64,000 nucleotides of DNA from Clostridia bacterium. Lineage in GTDB: Bacteria; Bacillota; Clostridia; Christensenellales; Aristaeellaceae. The notes below the pieces were generated by a model. It was not told where the DNA came from and did no database searches. It saw nothing but the letters and a program-made list of their open reading frames with translations. Shown piece after piece: positions 27,204-35,804 of this stretch. Where the stretch lies: positions 1 to 64,000 of the forward strand of contig JAFWZN010000079.1 in NCBI GenBank assembly GCA_017522345.1, read 5' to 3'. Made by a program: the position numbers and the translations under genes. Position 1 is the first letter of the stretch; the number at the start of each line of letters is the position of its first letter.

Positions 27204-27460
27204 TTGAAATCTCTTCTCTCTATAAAAATATAAGCGCATCCCCGCCTGAAGAGACGTGAGCATTGTCACGCGGTACCACTCTTCTTGATCCGGCAGGATC
27301 CGCCTTGTGTGCCATATAACGCCGGCTTGCGCCCAAATGGATGGGATTCTCCGGAACGAGTTCGGCGGTCTGCGCCTCCGCCTTGCACCAACCGGCGGCT
27401 CTCTTTGCGCGCAGAAAACGCGTACTGCTTTCCATCACAGATGGGACTATTATAGCATAA
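27204..27460 (-). promoter_or_regulatory. leucine T-box leader of leuS
   Basis: This 360-base gap contains a complete T-box. Reading the minus strand: TTGCAT, 16-base spacer and TATAAT (about 27454-27449), a stem I region, AGAGAGCC plus a GGTTGGTG loop, the likely specifier CTC (Leu) in GAACTCGTTCC, and the T-box GAGTGGTACCGCG (27283-27271). Uncharged tRNA-Leu should bind the specifier and T-box. After the T-box I see no clear hairpin-plus-T-run terminator. Instead TCTCTTC (27254-27248) is complementary to GAAGAGA at the leuS ribosome binding site (27216-27210), which suggests translational control. The rest of the gap up to 27564 is the leader of the next rightward gene, with no other feature seen. 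Confidence 0.85.
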
Positions 27461-27564
27461 GAATGGGAAAATGCAAGTTATGTTTTCAGTTCATGCAGAT
27501 GTGAGCGCTTGGGAACGAAATACGCATAAAATCCGTCTAAATAAAAAAAGGGAAGAAGAGGAAG

Positions 27565-28353
27565 ATGAAGATAAAGAATATGAAATCCAATTGTGTTTTA
27601 AGGCAGATTCTGATTGCCGTATTGATTGTCGCGCTTTTCGCCATAGGACTTTTCGGGGTATTGTTCATAATAAAGGACGCCCCGATAACCGTATTGTCCG
27701 CTTATGATATTAATGGGGCGACGGCGGTCGTTTTTCGCTCCGAAAGCAAAAAAACGGGCGCGGATTGTCCTTTGTATTCTCTGGGCGAAAATACATATCT
27801 CGCGCTTTTTGACGCCTCGTGCAGTCTTTCGGGCGGCGTGATGGGAGAGATGGACATTGCGCGAAACGGCGACGAATGCGAAATTGCCGGCCAGGGGGAA
27901 AAAGAAACGCGCCCTGTGGAAAAGGCGCAGACGGATGGAAAGCAATATGAGTTTTTCGGCGGAGAAATTTCGTTTTATCCCTTTGAAAAGGGATGGATAT
28001 CGGTAATTTCCCTTATGAACCATGCAGGCGACGCGGCGTATGAACGCGTTCAGTTCGGAACGATTGAAATGACGGCGAAACAATACCGCGAAGCATACCC
28101 GAAGCAGGCGGATGGGCTTCATTGGGATGAAGAAAATGAAGCGTACATAGATGAAAAGACGGGCAGCGTCTATAAAACGAGGACCGCCCCCGCCTTTGAG
28201 ATTCCCGTTCTGTATCGGACGCAGGGTGAGGACGCATACGTTTGTTTCTACCTTACGGATGCGGATTATTTGTGCATGATGGAGGATATGGGCTTTGCGC
28301 TTCCGGACGTCGAGGGCGGACATATGAGCGCGATGTTCTGGAAGAAGGAATAA
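27565..28353 (+). CDS. membrane-anchored extracytoplasmic protein, function unknown
   Basis: 262 residues. One N-terminal membrane helix (about 13-36, LIAVLIVALFAIGLFGVLFII) and a soluble outer part, with no lipobox. The outer part has many acidic and aromatic residues and no domain I can name. AGAGGAAG precedes the ATG. The gene lies alone, downstream of the divergent leuS leader and upstream of the repeat-bearing gap. Confidence 0.65.
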   Translation: MKIKNMKSNCVLRQILIAVLIVALFAIGLFGVLFIIKDAPITVLSAYDINGATAVVFRSESKKTGADCPLYSLGENTYLALFDASCSLSGGVMGEMDIARNGDECEIAGQGEKETRPVEKAQTDGKQYEFFGGEISFYPFEKGWISVISLMNHAGDAAYERVQFGTIEMTAKQYREAYPKQADGLHWDEENEAYIDEKTGSVYKTRTAPAFEIPVLYRTQGEDAYVCFYLTDADYLCMMEDMGFALPDVEGGHMSAMFWKKE

Positions 28354-28383
28354 GGCGTGAATAGGCAAGAAGCGGCCGGATAA

Positions 28384-28603
28384 AACAGACTATGGTCTGT
28401 AAATATGCGGCGCAATGGCGTTAGGAGGCGAAACGCCTCCATTATGGAATATGCTGGACGATTGATTTCTGAAAAAACGCTTGCATACGCCGTAGGGGAA
28501 GGGTTTCCCGTCCCGCGCATGGAGCTTGGACACACGAATCAGCAGAAACGAAAGGGAACGGCACACAAGCCGTCCCTTGCGAAAAAACAGACCAGAGTCT
28601 GTT
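28384..28603. mobile_element. possible MITE-like element with palindromic ends
   Basis: Both ends carry an ACAGAC-N4-GTCTGT palindrome (28384-28400 and 28587-28603), flanked by A/T-rich tracts, 220 bases apart overall. No transposase, and no target-site duplication could be confirmed. Could equally be two separate small hairpins. Confidence 0.35.
28488..28516 (-). repeat. family B palindromic repeat (inverted)
   Basis: Minus strand reads GCGGGACGGGAAACCC then TTCCCCTACGGCG, differing from the 20559-20587 copy at only a few positions. Confidence 0.65.
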
Positions 28604-28662
28604 ATAAAGGATGCGAGTCTAGAGGAACAAAGTAAAATATTACAAAAGTGCTACAAAACGAT

Positions 28663-28691
28663 TTGACATTCTGTAATAACTGGTGTATACT
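28663..28691 (+). promoter_or_regulatory. near-consensus sigma-A promoter
   Basis: Perfect TTGACA (28663-28668), 17-base spacer, TATACT (28686-28691), about 55 bases before the start of the 92-residue membrane protein. Among the best promoters in the window. Confidence 0.8.
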
Positions 28692-28744
28692 GTCACTATG
28701 AAATAAGAGTGGGCGGAAAGCCTGCTTGAGGAGGCATATTACAC

Positions 28745-29023
28745 ATGGCCAGAGATAGGAATATGAAAAAGGTTTCTTTTTTTAATTGGTTTGTCACGCT
28801 GATTTTTTCCCTGATTCCCGGCGTCAATCTGCTTTTCTTTATCGGAAGCAGCATGTTTGCCCGCAATCCTTCCAAGCGCACGTACGCCGCTGCGGCATTG
28901 GTTCTGACGCTGATCATTCTGATCGCCCTTTGCGTCGGCGTGATCTTTTTTGGAAACGAAATCGTCGAGTGGGCGGAAAAGGTGCTTGCGGAAGCCGAAA
29001 AGACTACGCCGGTCATCGAATAA
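28745..29023 (+). CDS. small membrane protein, function unknown
   Basis: 92 residues with two hydrophobic helices (about 12-34 and 47-70). The Arg/Lys-rich N-terminus and loop point to a cytoplasmic N-terminus. FSLIPGVNLLFFIGSSMFARNPSKRTYA resembles small clostridial membrane proteins of unknown role. GAGGAGG lies 11 bases before the ATG and a near-consensus promoter precedes it, so it is probably well expressed. It converges on the caspase-like gene with only three bases between stops. Confidence 0.7.
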   Translation: MARDRNMKKVSFFNWFVTLIFSLIPGVNLLFFIGSSMFARNPSKRTYAAAALVLTLIILIALCVGVIFFGNEIVEWAEKVLAEAEKTTPVIE

Positions 29024-29026
29024 ACG

Positions 29027-30958
29027 CTATCGCATAATAACAAACGTATCGCCGCGCGGCCAGACGTCAACCGTCTGTCGCGCGGTTGATTTGTTCAAAT
29101 AGCTCATGGTACGCTTCATCGTGTACAGCCATGCCTCGTGAAGGGAGATTTGACGGTTGTTGTCAATGTCCGCCTTCATGGAGGCTTTTTTGTCTTTGAT
29201 GAGATTCCAGCCGAGCCCCTCGGTTAAGGATCGGGCAAAGACGGTGGACATGTTCTGCTCGGTCGCCGGGGACGAGGAAGCCATGCGGTAGCTGTTCTGG
29301 CTTGCGGAGGAGGAGACGAGCAGCTTATATTTTCTGGAGGCAAACGCGCTTTTTCCGGCGCTTTCGCCCGTAAACTGGCTGATCATTTTTGTGGCGAAGG
29401 CGCTTTCGCCGAAAGACCCTTCCAAAAATGCGCCGGACTGGCAGCAGTCGATGATGACAATGACCGTGCCGGGGATTTTTCGAAGCGCGCTTTCCAGCTC
29501 CATGGCGGTTACTTTGCTTCCGTAGCGCATTTCAAGCCAAGCTGTTCCTGCCGTCATGCCGCCGTGGCAGTTGATGTAAAAAAGCGAGACGTCGTTTTCG
29601 GTCGCGCCTGAAAAGGTTTCATGGATTGCGTCAAACAGTTCTTTTTTTGTCAGATCCAGCCGCATATCGGTCAGATATCCTTCGCCCGAGCGGCTGAGCG
29701 CGTCGGCCATACCCTGCGTTGTATTGATGCAGCCCGTGCGTTCGCGCTCGTTTTCATACGTTGCGATGCCGACGGTCAGCGCGCGGTATACGCTTTCGGG
29801 TTCTTTTACGGTGACGATTACGGTATCGGTAAAGCCGCCCTCTCCGGTTGTGATGGTGACGGTGGTTGTGCCGGGATTTACGCCGATGAGGGAGGCGTTT
29901 TGTGAGACTGTCACAACGCTTTCATCGGCGCAAGCAAATGAAACCGAGTGATCCGATGCATACGGGGGAAGGATGGTGTAGGCGGGATATATGAATTCGC
30001 CCACGTGCAGGGTGATTTCAGTTGACTGAAATTCTACGCCCGTGACGGATGCGCGCTCGACGGATACGGGAACCAGGCATGTGTTTCCGAAAAGGTCGCG
30101 GATGGAAAGCATGCCCTCGCCTTCGCCCGTTCCCGTGATAACGCCGTCTGCGGTTACGGTGAACACATGCTCTGCATCGCTTGTCAGAATAAAATCGGAA
30201 GACGCGATATCGACGCGCGTCCACTCGCCCGTGACAAGGCGGATAGGCGCAGGCGTCTTATTGTCTGTAAGACGCGCTTTATCGGAGGTTACCGCTTCAC
30301 AGGCGAGCACGTATGCGCCTGTTTCGTCGCCCTCGGCCCATACGCGCAGAATGCACGTTTCGCCCGCCTTCAAATGGACGAGGCTCGACGCGCTGTCCTG
30401 GTTGATATAGGTCTTTCCAAGCGTTTCGCCGCTTGGGGAAAGGGGAAGAAGATGCGTGCGCACGCCTTTTTTGATGGCGGGTTTGGAACGAAAAAGCACG
30501 GTTTGATCGGTTTTGGCCGTATAGCTTAAAAAGTGAACGTCGCGCGCGCGGGTGATCGTGCGGTTCATGGAGGGCGTAATTTCGATTGCGGAGAGCGCGT
30601 TCCGGCCGTGGGATGCGCGCATGACTTCAAAGGTGAAGGGAGCGTTAGAGAAAAGCCGAATCGCAATTTCAATGTTTTCCGGGATGCTGACGGTCAAAGG
30701 CAGCGTGCCCGAGGCGAGGATTTCGCCGTCCAGAACCGCTTCGGCATGCACGGTTTTTTCTGAAAATGCGTGAAGAATATAGCTGCCCGATACGGACGTT
30801 TCGATTTTTACGATTGTTTCGCCCGCTTCAGCAAAAAGACGCTGGTTAAGCGGGAGCGGAATTTCGCTGTTTTCGGACACGCAAACGCCTGCACCTATCC
30901 ATGCGGACAGGAGCAGGCACAAAAAAGCATATATTAGCTTTTTTCCGTTTGCGTGCAT
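29027..30958 (-). CDS. exported caspase-family (C14) protein with bacterial Ig-like domain
   Basis: 643 residues with a signal peptide (about 1-26). Residues 30-300 form beta-rich modules, about 302-385 is a Big_2 Ig-like domain, and about 392-590 is a caspase-like peptidase domain. The catalytic dyad is visible: His465 in YINCHGG and Cys506 in IIDCCQSGAF. The C-terminus has DIDNNRQISLHEAW, an EF-hand-like calcium loop. The caspase domain starts with RALTVGIATYENE, matching the first caspase strand. Secretion is inferred from the signal peptide. It lies nine bases after the SpoIID-domain gene, so the two are probably co-transcribed. Substrate unknown. Confidence 0.87.
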   Translation of the reverse strand: MHANGKKLIYAFLCLLLSAWIGAGVCVSENSEIPLPLNQRLFAEAGETIVKIETSVSGSYILHAFSEKTVHAEAVLDGEILASGTLPLTVSIPENIEIAIRLFSNAPFTFEVMRASHGRNALSAIEITPSMNRTITRARDVHFLSYTAKTDQTVLFRSKPAIKKGVRTHLLPLSPSGETLGKTYINQDSASSLVHLKAGETCILRVWAEGDETGAYVLACEAVTSDKARLTDNKTPAPIRLVTGEWTRVDIASSDFILTSDAEHVFTVTADGVITGTGEGEGMLSIRDLFGNTCLVPVSVERASVTGVEFQSTEITLHVGEFIYPAYTILPPYASDHSVSFACADESVVTVSQNASLIGVNPGTTTVTITTGEGGFTDTVIVTVKEPESVYRALTVGIATYENERERTGCINTTQGMADALSRSGEGYLTDMRLDLTKKELFDAIHETFSGATENDVSLFYINCHGGMTAGTAWLEMRYGSKVTAMELESALRKIPGTVIVIIDCCQSGAFLEGSFGESAFATKMISQFTGESAGKSAFASRKYKLLVSSSASQNSYRMASSSPATEQNMSTVFARSLTEGLGWNLIKDKKASMKADIDNNRQISLHEAWLYTMKRTMSYLNKSTARQTVDVWPRGDTFVIMR

Positions 30959-30967
30959 TTCGTTCCT

Positions 30968-32899
30968 CTATTCTTTTACGATGTAGTCGCCCTTGACATA
31001 GCCCGAAAGTTCCACCGTCTTGATCTTGAACCAGCCGTCATCGGCAGGCTCCATGACAATCAGTCGATCGTTGTGGTTTAAAAGGCCCACAACGCCGTAG
31101 GATGTGGCGGGGCCGCCGCGAACATTCAATGTGGAGGATGCGGTTTCAAGCTTCACGCGCGCGTAGTACTCCGCTCCCTGAAGGGGCGGAAGCGGCGCGG
31201 GCGTGGGACGGGGCGTGGGACGCGCGCGGGCAAGGCCGACGCTGTCGGGAAGCGCCGAGATTTCGGTTAAGCTTGCGCCCGACCAGTCGATTTGTTCAAG
31301 CGTCATGCCGGGATAGTAGAATTTGAGGATTTCATCATAGGTCTTGTCGTATTCGCCCGCCATGGTTTCCGCGCCTCTTTGGCTCATGCCGACGCCGTGG
31401 CCGAAGCGGCGGGAATACACACTGTATCCGATTTTGGTCTCTTCAACGGTGAAGATTTCGATGTTGGTTGTATTGATCGAAAGATTGAGCGCCTGCTCGA
31501 CAAGGCCGTAGGTGGCAAGCTTCACCGTGCGCGTTCCTTCAAGCTTTTCAAAGTCCGAATACAAAAACGGATCAACGTCGATTTCCGCTTCGGGTTCTTC
31601 CGCGGTTGCCTTTTCCTGATCCGCCTTCGTAAACGACCAGCCCAGCGCCCACGAGGAAGTCGGGGCGGGCGTTATCGTGGGTTCGGGCTCGACGGGGGTG
31701 TCTTCCTCAGGCGAAGCCTCGCAAGGCGTGGGGGAGAGCGCAAGGTATTCCGGGTTGTCGCCGATGATTCGCTTTCCCGAAATCTCAACCTCAAAGAGCA
31801 TGCTTTTATACATCCTGCTGCCCTTTGTGTCGGGATCGGTCAGGGTAATGGATGTGATTTTGTCGATACGGATATTTTCGATGTCGTCGCTCATACCAAG
31901 CGCGGCCATTTCCTCTGAAAGCTCTGTTGCAATCAGGCGGTGCATTTCGCTTCCGTAGGCGGGGGAGAAGGGAATGCGCGCAGATTTTACCGTGCTTCGC
32001 GGGTTTTCAAGATCGTAAGGGTCGTCCTTCATTTCAATGTATTCCGCGCCGCTTCCGCCCCAGATCTGCTTGGCGCTTGCGACCTGTCCGCCGTTGGAGG
32101 CGGTATAGTAGCATTTGGCGTACTTGCCGTTTGCCATGCCGACGATGCCGCTTGTTTCCTGAACGGCTGTGATGACATTGGTATATTTCGGATCAAAGCC
32201 CTTATAAACCTGATCCTGCGTGGTATCGACCACATCGTAGGAGCGATTGCCGGAGGTGCGCTTGGCGTCGATGGCATAAGTGCGCGCGGCAATGGCCTGC
32301 GCTTTGAGCGCCTCAATCGGGAAGGAGTCGCTCATTTCGTAGGCGACTACGCCTAAAAGATAATCCTCAATTCCAATGGTCAGGGTCGCGTCGATCAGGC
32401 CGTTTTCGTTGACCAGCTTAAGATCGCCCCCAAACAGCGCGTCCTTTTCGCTTTCGTGGATATAAAGGCCGTTTGCTTGTTTGCCGTCTGATGGGAGATG
32501 GCGTTTGAGCGTAAAGCTTGAACCCATGTCGAGCGTCATGCCGCCGCAGGTCAGAAGCAGCGTTCCGTTATCTGCGGCTACGGTGATTTCGCTGTCCCTT
32601 GCAAAGCGGAAGCCCGCGTCGCCGTCGACGGTGTACGCGCCGTCCAGCGTCATGCCGAGGGCGGGGACTCGAGAGAGGGATTTAAGGTATACGCGAATTA
32701 AGCCCGTGTCCTGTATGTCGGATTTCTTAGCCGCCAATGGATCGCGTCTTTCGGACTTATTCATGGTCAGCCCCATGAGGACGACGAGAATGACGAAAAG
32801 CGCGCTAACAAATATGCATGCGCGGCGGATTTTTTTCATCCTTGCCTTTTTCTTTTTAAGGGCGATTCTCTCATCTTTGGTCAGTTTTGTTTTTGCCAT
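30968..32899 (-). CDS. SpoIID/LytB-domain wall protein with C-terminal SH3 domain
   Basis: 643 residues: a basic cytoplasmic tail, a membrane helix (about 27-46), then an extracellular SpoIID domain. YLLGVVAYEMSDSFPIEALKAQAIAARTYA carries the catalytic Glu188, and RFGHGVGMSQRGAE near residue 500 ends the domain. Between the halves is a Pro/Thr/Glu-rich insert (about 385-450). A Pro/Arg linker leads to an SH3-type domain (about 585-643, STLNVRGGPATSYGVVG). SpoIID enzymes cleave denuded glycan strands. Such proteins occur in spore formers and non-spore formers, so this does not prove sporulation. Confidence 0.9.
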   Translation of the reverse strand: MAKTKLTKDERIALKKKKARMKKIRRACIFVSALFVILVVLMGLTMNKSERRDPLAAKKSDIQDTGLIRVYLKSLSRVPALGMTLDGAYTVDGDAGFRFARDSEITVAADNGTLLLTCGGMTLDMGSSFTLKRHLPSDGKQANGLYIHESEKDALFGGDLKLVNENGLIDATLTIGIEDYLLGVVAYEMSDSFPIEALKAQAIAARTYAIDAKRTSGNRSYDVVDTTQDQVYKGFDPKYTNVITAVQETSGIVGMANGKYAKCYYTASNGGQVASAKQIWGGSGAEYIEMKDDPYDLENPRSTVKSARIPFSPAYGSEMHRLIATELSEEMAALGMSDDIENIRIDKITSITLTDPDTKGSRMYKSMLFEVEISGKRIIGDNPEYLALSPTPCEASPEEDTPVEPEPTITPAPTSSWALGWSFTKADQEKATAEEPEAEIDVDPFLYSDFEKLEGTRTVKLATYGLVEQALNLSINTTNIEIFTVEETKIGYSVYSRRFGHGVGMSQRGAETMAGEYDKTYDEILKFYYPGMTLEQIDWSGASLTEISALPDSVGLARARPTPRPTPAPLPPLQGAEYYARVKLETASSTLNVRGGPATSYGVVGLLNHNDRLIVMEPADDGWFKIKTVELSGYVKGDYIVKE

Positions 32900-33116
32900 T
32901 CACTTTTCTCCTCCTGCCTGCGCTTTGTTAGACGCGCAATGGGGCGACGGGGTTCATTTTTTATGGATTTCGCATTTTATGCGCACATTTCAAATTGAAA
33001 AGGTGGTCTGGACGAAAGAGAGTATCGGCGGATTTTGGGAAAATATGCATTATTGCTTTAAAAGCACAAAAGGGGCGGCCGCAGGGAAACCTGCAGCGCC
33101 CCGTATGGATGGTTTG

Positions 33117-34805
33117 TCACTCGGTGAGTGCGGCGGCAGCGGCGGAAAGGGAGGCAAGCGCGTCCTTGGCTTCGCTTTCGGTCTTCTCGCGAACGCCTAC
33201 ATAGATTTTGAGCTTTGGCTCGGTGCCGCTGGGGCGTACGCACGCCCATGCATCGCCCTCAAGTACGTACAGAAGCACGTCGGCGCGGGGCAGACCCATC
33301 GTGCCTTCGTTTTTAAAGTCGAGCGCCTCAATGACCTTGCGTCCGCCGATTTCCTTGGGCGGGTTCTCGCGAAGATTTCTTGTGGCGGCTTCGCGCTTGG
33401 CCATGCCGTCAACGCCGGGCATGGTGACGGAAACGGTCTTCTCCATGAAGTAACCGTACTTTTTGAACATCTCCTCCATCGCGTCGAACAGGCTCTTGCC
33501 TTCAGACTTATAGTACGCGGCAAGCTCCGCTGCAAGCACGGAAGCGATGACGGCGTCCTTATCGCGGATATAGCCGCCGGTTAAGTAGCCGTAGCTCTCC
33601 TCAAAGCCCAAGAGGAAGCCGTTGTTTTGAGCCTTTTCCTTCTTATCGATGACTTCGCCGATGAATTTGAAGCCGGTTAATACGCGGATCATATCAACGC
33701 CGTATTCCTTGCAGATGGCGTCGGTCATGCGGGTGGAAACGATGGTGGAAACCGCATACGCGCCGCTTCCGGGGGCGGGCTTCTTGGCGCGCAGGATATA
33801 TTCCAGCATCAGGCAGCCGGCTTGGTTTCCCGTGACGGGAATCCATTTTCCGTCCTTTTTGAGCATCATGCCCATGCGGTCGCTGTCGGGGTCGGTGCCG
33901 ATGATGACGTCCGCGCCTTCCTTGTCGGCGTATTCCCGGATGGCGATTTCAAAGGCTTCGGGATTTTCGGGGTTGGGGCTTTTTACGGTCGGGAACGCGC
34001 CGTCGGGCGCTTCCTGCTCTTTTACGACGGTGACATTTTTGTAGCCCGCGCGCTTTAATGCCTCGCGAACAAGCAGATTGCCCGCGCCGTGCAGGGGCGT
34101 GTAGACGATCTTAAGGTCTACGCCGGTGCGCGCAAGCAGCTCGGGATCGGGACGGAGAGAGAGAACATGGTCGATGTATTTATCGTCCACTTCTTTTCCG
34201 ATGTAGGTGAGAAGGCCCTTTTCAATCGCCGCGTCCTTGTCCATGAGCGTAACAGTGAAAGGATCAATTTCACTCATGGTCTTATAGACCGCGTCGGCGG
34301 TTTTTAAGGTGATCTGTCCGCCGTCGGGGCCGTAGGCCTTAAAGCCGTTGTACTCGGCGGGATTGTGGCTGGCGGTGATGACGATGCCGGATACGGTCGA
34401 AAGATGCTTGATGGTGAAGCTGAGTTCCGGCGTGGGGCGCAAAGATTCAAACAGGTATACGCGGATGCCGAGCGCGCAGAGCGCAAGCGCGGAATCCAGC
34501 GCGAATTCTTTGGACATGATGCGGCTGTCATGCGCGATGGCGACGCCCTTTTCCTTCGCGTCCGGGTATTCATGGATCAGCTGCTTTCCGAGGCCCGCCG
34601 CGGCGCGTCTTACGGTGTAAACGTTCATGCGGTTGGTGCCTGCGCCCAGAACGCCTCTCAGACCGCCCGTTCCGAATTCCAGATCCTTGTAAAAGCGATC
34701 CTCGATCTGCTTTTCGTCGTTCTTTATTGCTTCAAGCTCCTTGCGGGTTTCTAAGTCGAGTGCGTTGTTCGTCAGCCAGGATATATACTTATCGTTTGCA
34801 GTCAT
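33117..34805 (-). CDS. phosphoglucomutase/phosphomannomutase
   Basis: 562 residues, the long PgcA-like form of the alpha-D-phosphohexomutases. GTGGLRG (45-51) opens domain 1; TASHNP holds the phosphoserine Ser146; GTDPDSDRMG (about 300-309) is the magnesium loop; the sugar-specificity loop is GFEESYGY, whose Glu/Ser favours glucose/mannose; and RPSGTEPKLKIY is the phosphate-binding end. It interconverts glucose-1-P and glucose-6-P, feeding cell-wall polymer and glycogen synthesis. GGAGG lies before the ATG. Monocistronic. Confidence 0.93.
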   Translation of the reverse strand: MTANDKYISWLTNNALDLETRKELEAIKNDEKQIEDRFYKDLEFGTGGLRGVLGAGTNRMNVYTVRRAAAGLGKQLIHEYPDAKEKGVAIAHDSRIMSKEFALDSALALCALGIRVYLFESLRPTPELSFTIKHLSTVSGIVITASHNPAEYNGFKAYGPDGGQITLKTADAVYKTMSEIDPFTVTLMDKDAAIEKGLLTYIGKEVDDKYIDHVLSLRPDPELLARTGVDLKIVYTPLHGAGNLLVREALKRAGYKNVTVVKEQEAPDGAFPTVKSPNPENPEAFEIAIREYADKEGADVIIGTDPDSDRMGMMLKKDGKWIPVTGNQAGCLMLEYILRAKKPAPGSGAYAVSTIVSTRMTDAICKEYGVDMIRVLTGFKFIGEVIDKKEKAQNNGFLLGFEESYGYLTGGYIRDKDAVIASVLAAELAAYYKSEGKSLFDAMEEMFKKYGYFMEKTVSVTMPGVDGMAKREAATRNLRENPPKEIGGRKVIEALDFKNEGTMGLPRADVLLYVLEGDAWACVRPSGTEPKLKIYVGVREKTESEAKDALASLSAAAAALTE

Positions 34806-34886
34806 AGTAAAACGCCTCCATCGATATTATTCCACCAAATACAATACCACAAAAAGATGGAAAAATCAACGTCGCATTCGTTTTTG

Positions 34887-34915
34887 TTGACTTTTTCTCT
34901 TTATAAGCCTATAAT
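34887..34915 (+). promoter_or_regulatory. sigma-A-type promoter of the barnase-barstar operon
   Basis: TTGACT (34887-34892), 17-base spacer, perfect TATAAT (34910-34915), about 25 bases before the GTG start. Confidence 0.75.
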
Positions 34916-34941
34916 TTACAAAGGAAAGGCGGGTGTTTTTA

Positions 34942-35520
34942 GTGAAAAGGATTCTTGCTTTATTTTTGGCGCTTTTGATGTTTTTTTCTTTTTCCGCATT
35001 TGCAGAGGAGACGGCGGAAACTCAAATCCTCGTGGAAGACGGCGTTGTCATCACGGAGGATTTGCTGGTTGAACACGGCTACGATTATTATTCGGATGCG
35101 GAAGTGGCTTTGTATCTGTACGTATTCCGCGAGCTTCCGCCGAACTATCTGACCAAAGACGAAGCTTATGACCTTGGCTGGAACAGCAGCAAGGGAAATC
35201 TGTGGGACGTCGCCTTCGGCCTTTCAATCGGCGGCGACAGGTTCTCAAACAGAGAAGGAATTCTTCCGGACGCGTATGACCGCCTGTGGTACGAGGCGGA
35301 CGTGAATTATGAGGGCGGCTATCGCGGAAGCGAGCGCATCGTTTTTTCGAACGACGGCTTGATTTACGTTACATTTGATCATTATGAGACGTTTGAGCTT
35401 CTGTACGAGGGCTGGTATGGAGACGATTTGAATCTGTACCGCTATCCCGAAGACGCGTACACCGTTTATCTGTACGATGAATACTACTTTGATCCTTATT
35501 GGGAGATATACGGCTACTGA
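34942..35520 (+). CDS. secreted barnase-like ribonuclease
   Basis: 192 residues from the GTG at 34942, which gives a standard signal peptide (MKRILALFLALLMFFSFSAFA); a GTG three codons earlier is possible. The mature part follows barnase block by block: LPPNYLTKDEAYDLGW, SKGNL, GLSIGGDRFSNREG, WYEADVNYEGGYRGSERI, and DHYETFE. Counting from the earlier GTG, catalytic Glu121, Arg135 and His150 correspond to barnase Glu73, Arg87 and His102, so the enzyme should be active. After the barnase fold is an odd tail of about 40 residues that is very rich in Tyr and acidic residues. The inhibitor gene follows. Confidence 0.9.
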   Translation: MKRILALFLALLMFFSFSAFAEETAETQILVEDGVVITEDLLVEHGYDYYSDAEVALYLYVFRELPPNYLTKDEAYDLGWNSSKGNLWDVAFGLSIGGDRFSNREGILPDAYDRLWYEADVNYEGGYRGSERIVFSNDGLIYVTFDHYETFELLYEGWYGDDLNLYRYPEDAYTVYLYDEYYFDPYWEIYGY

Positions 35521-35532
35521 GGGGGAAAACGC

Positions 35533-35793
35533 ATGGAGTATGTAATTGAAGGAACGAAGATGACGGACAGGCGCGCCGCGCACGAGGAAATCGCCCGTGC
35601 CATGCGGTTTCCGGGATATTACGGATGCAATCTGGACGCGCTTTTTGACATGCTTTCCACCTTTGAGGGAAAAGCGGTCATAAAAAACACCGCCTGTGCG
35701 CTCAATATCCTCGGCGGCTACGGATGCAATCTTTTAAAGACCTTTTTTGACGCGGCGGAGGAAAACAGCCGCTTTACCTTCATTTTGGAATAG
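35533..35793 (+). CDS. barstar-family ribonuclease inhibitor
   Basis: 86 residues, standard barstar length. FPGYYGCNLDALFDML matches the barstar helix that plugs the barnase active site, with the Asp of NLDAL at the place of the key barstar Asp39. GAGGGGG sits seven bases before the ATG. It lies 12 bases after the RNase gene, so the cytoplasm is protected while the enzyme is exported. The pair is a classical toxic-RNase and immunity unit. Confidence 0.9.
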   Translation: MEYVIEGTKMTDRRAAHEEIARAMRFPGYYGCNLDALFDMLSTFEGKAVIKNTACALNILGGYGCNLLKTFFDAAEENSRFTFILE

Positions 35794-35804
35794 GAGAAAG
35801 AAAC

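Larger units (their letters stand above)
28354..28744. other. 391-base intergenic region with palindromes and a promoter
   Basis: Contains a possible MITE-like segment (28384-28603), the hairpin GGAGGCG/CGCCTCC near 28423-28439, an inverted family-B repeat at 28488-28516 and the strong promoter of the next small gene (28663-28691). No credible gene lies inside. Confidence 0.65.

Noticed and set aside
27204-27269. N-terminal extension of leuS to 27269
   Set aside because: The extension translates the T-box leader; the ATG at 27203 is followed by the normal LeuRS N-terminus.
30968-32899. SpoIID domain as proof of sporulation
   Set aside because: SpoIID/LytB domains also occur in non-sporulating bacteria and no other sporulation gene is in the window.
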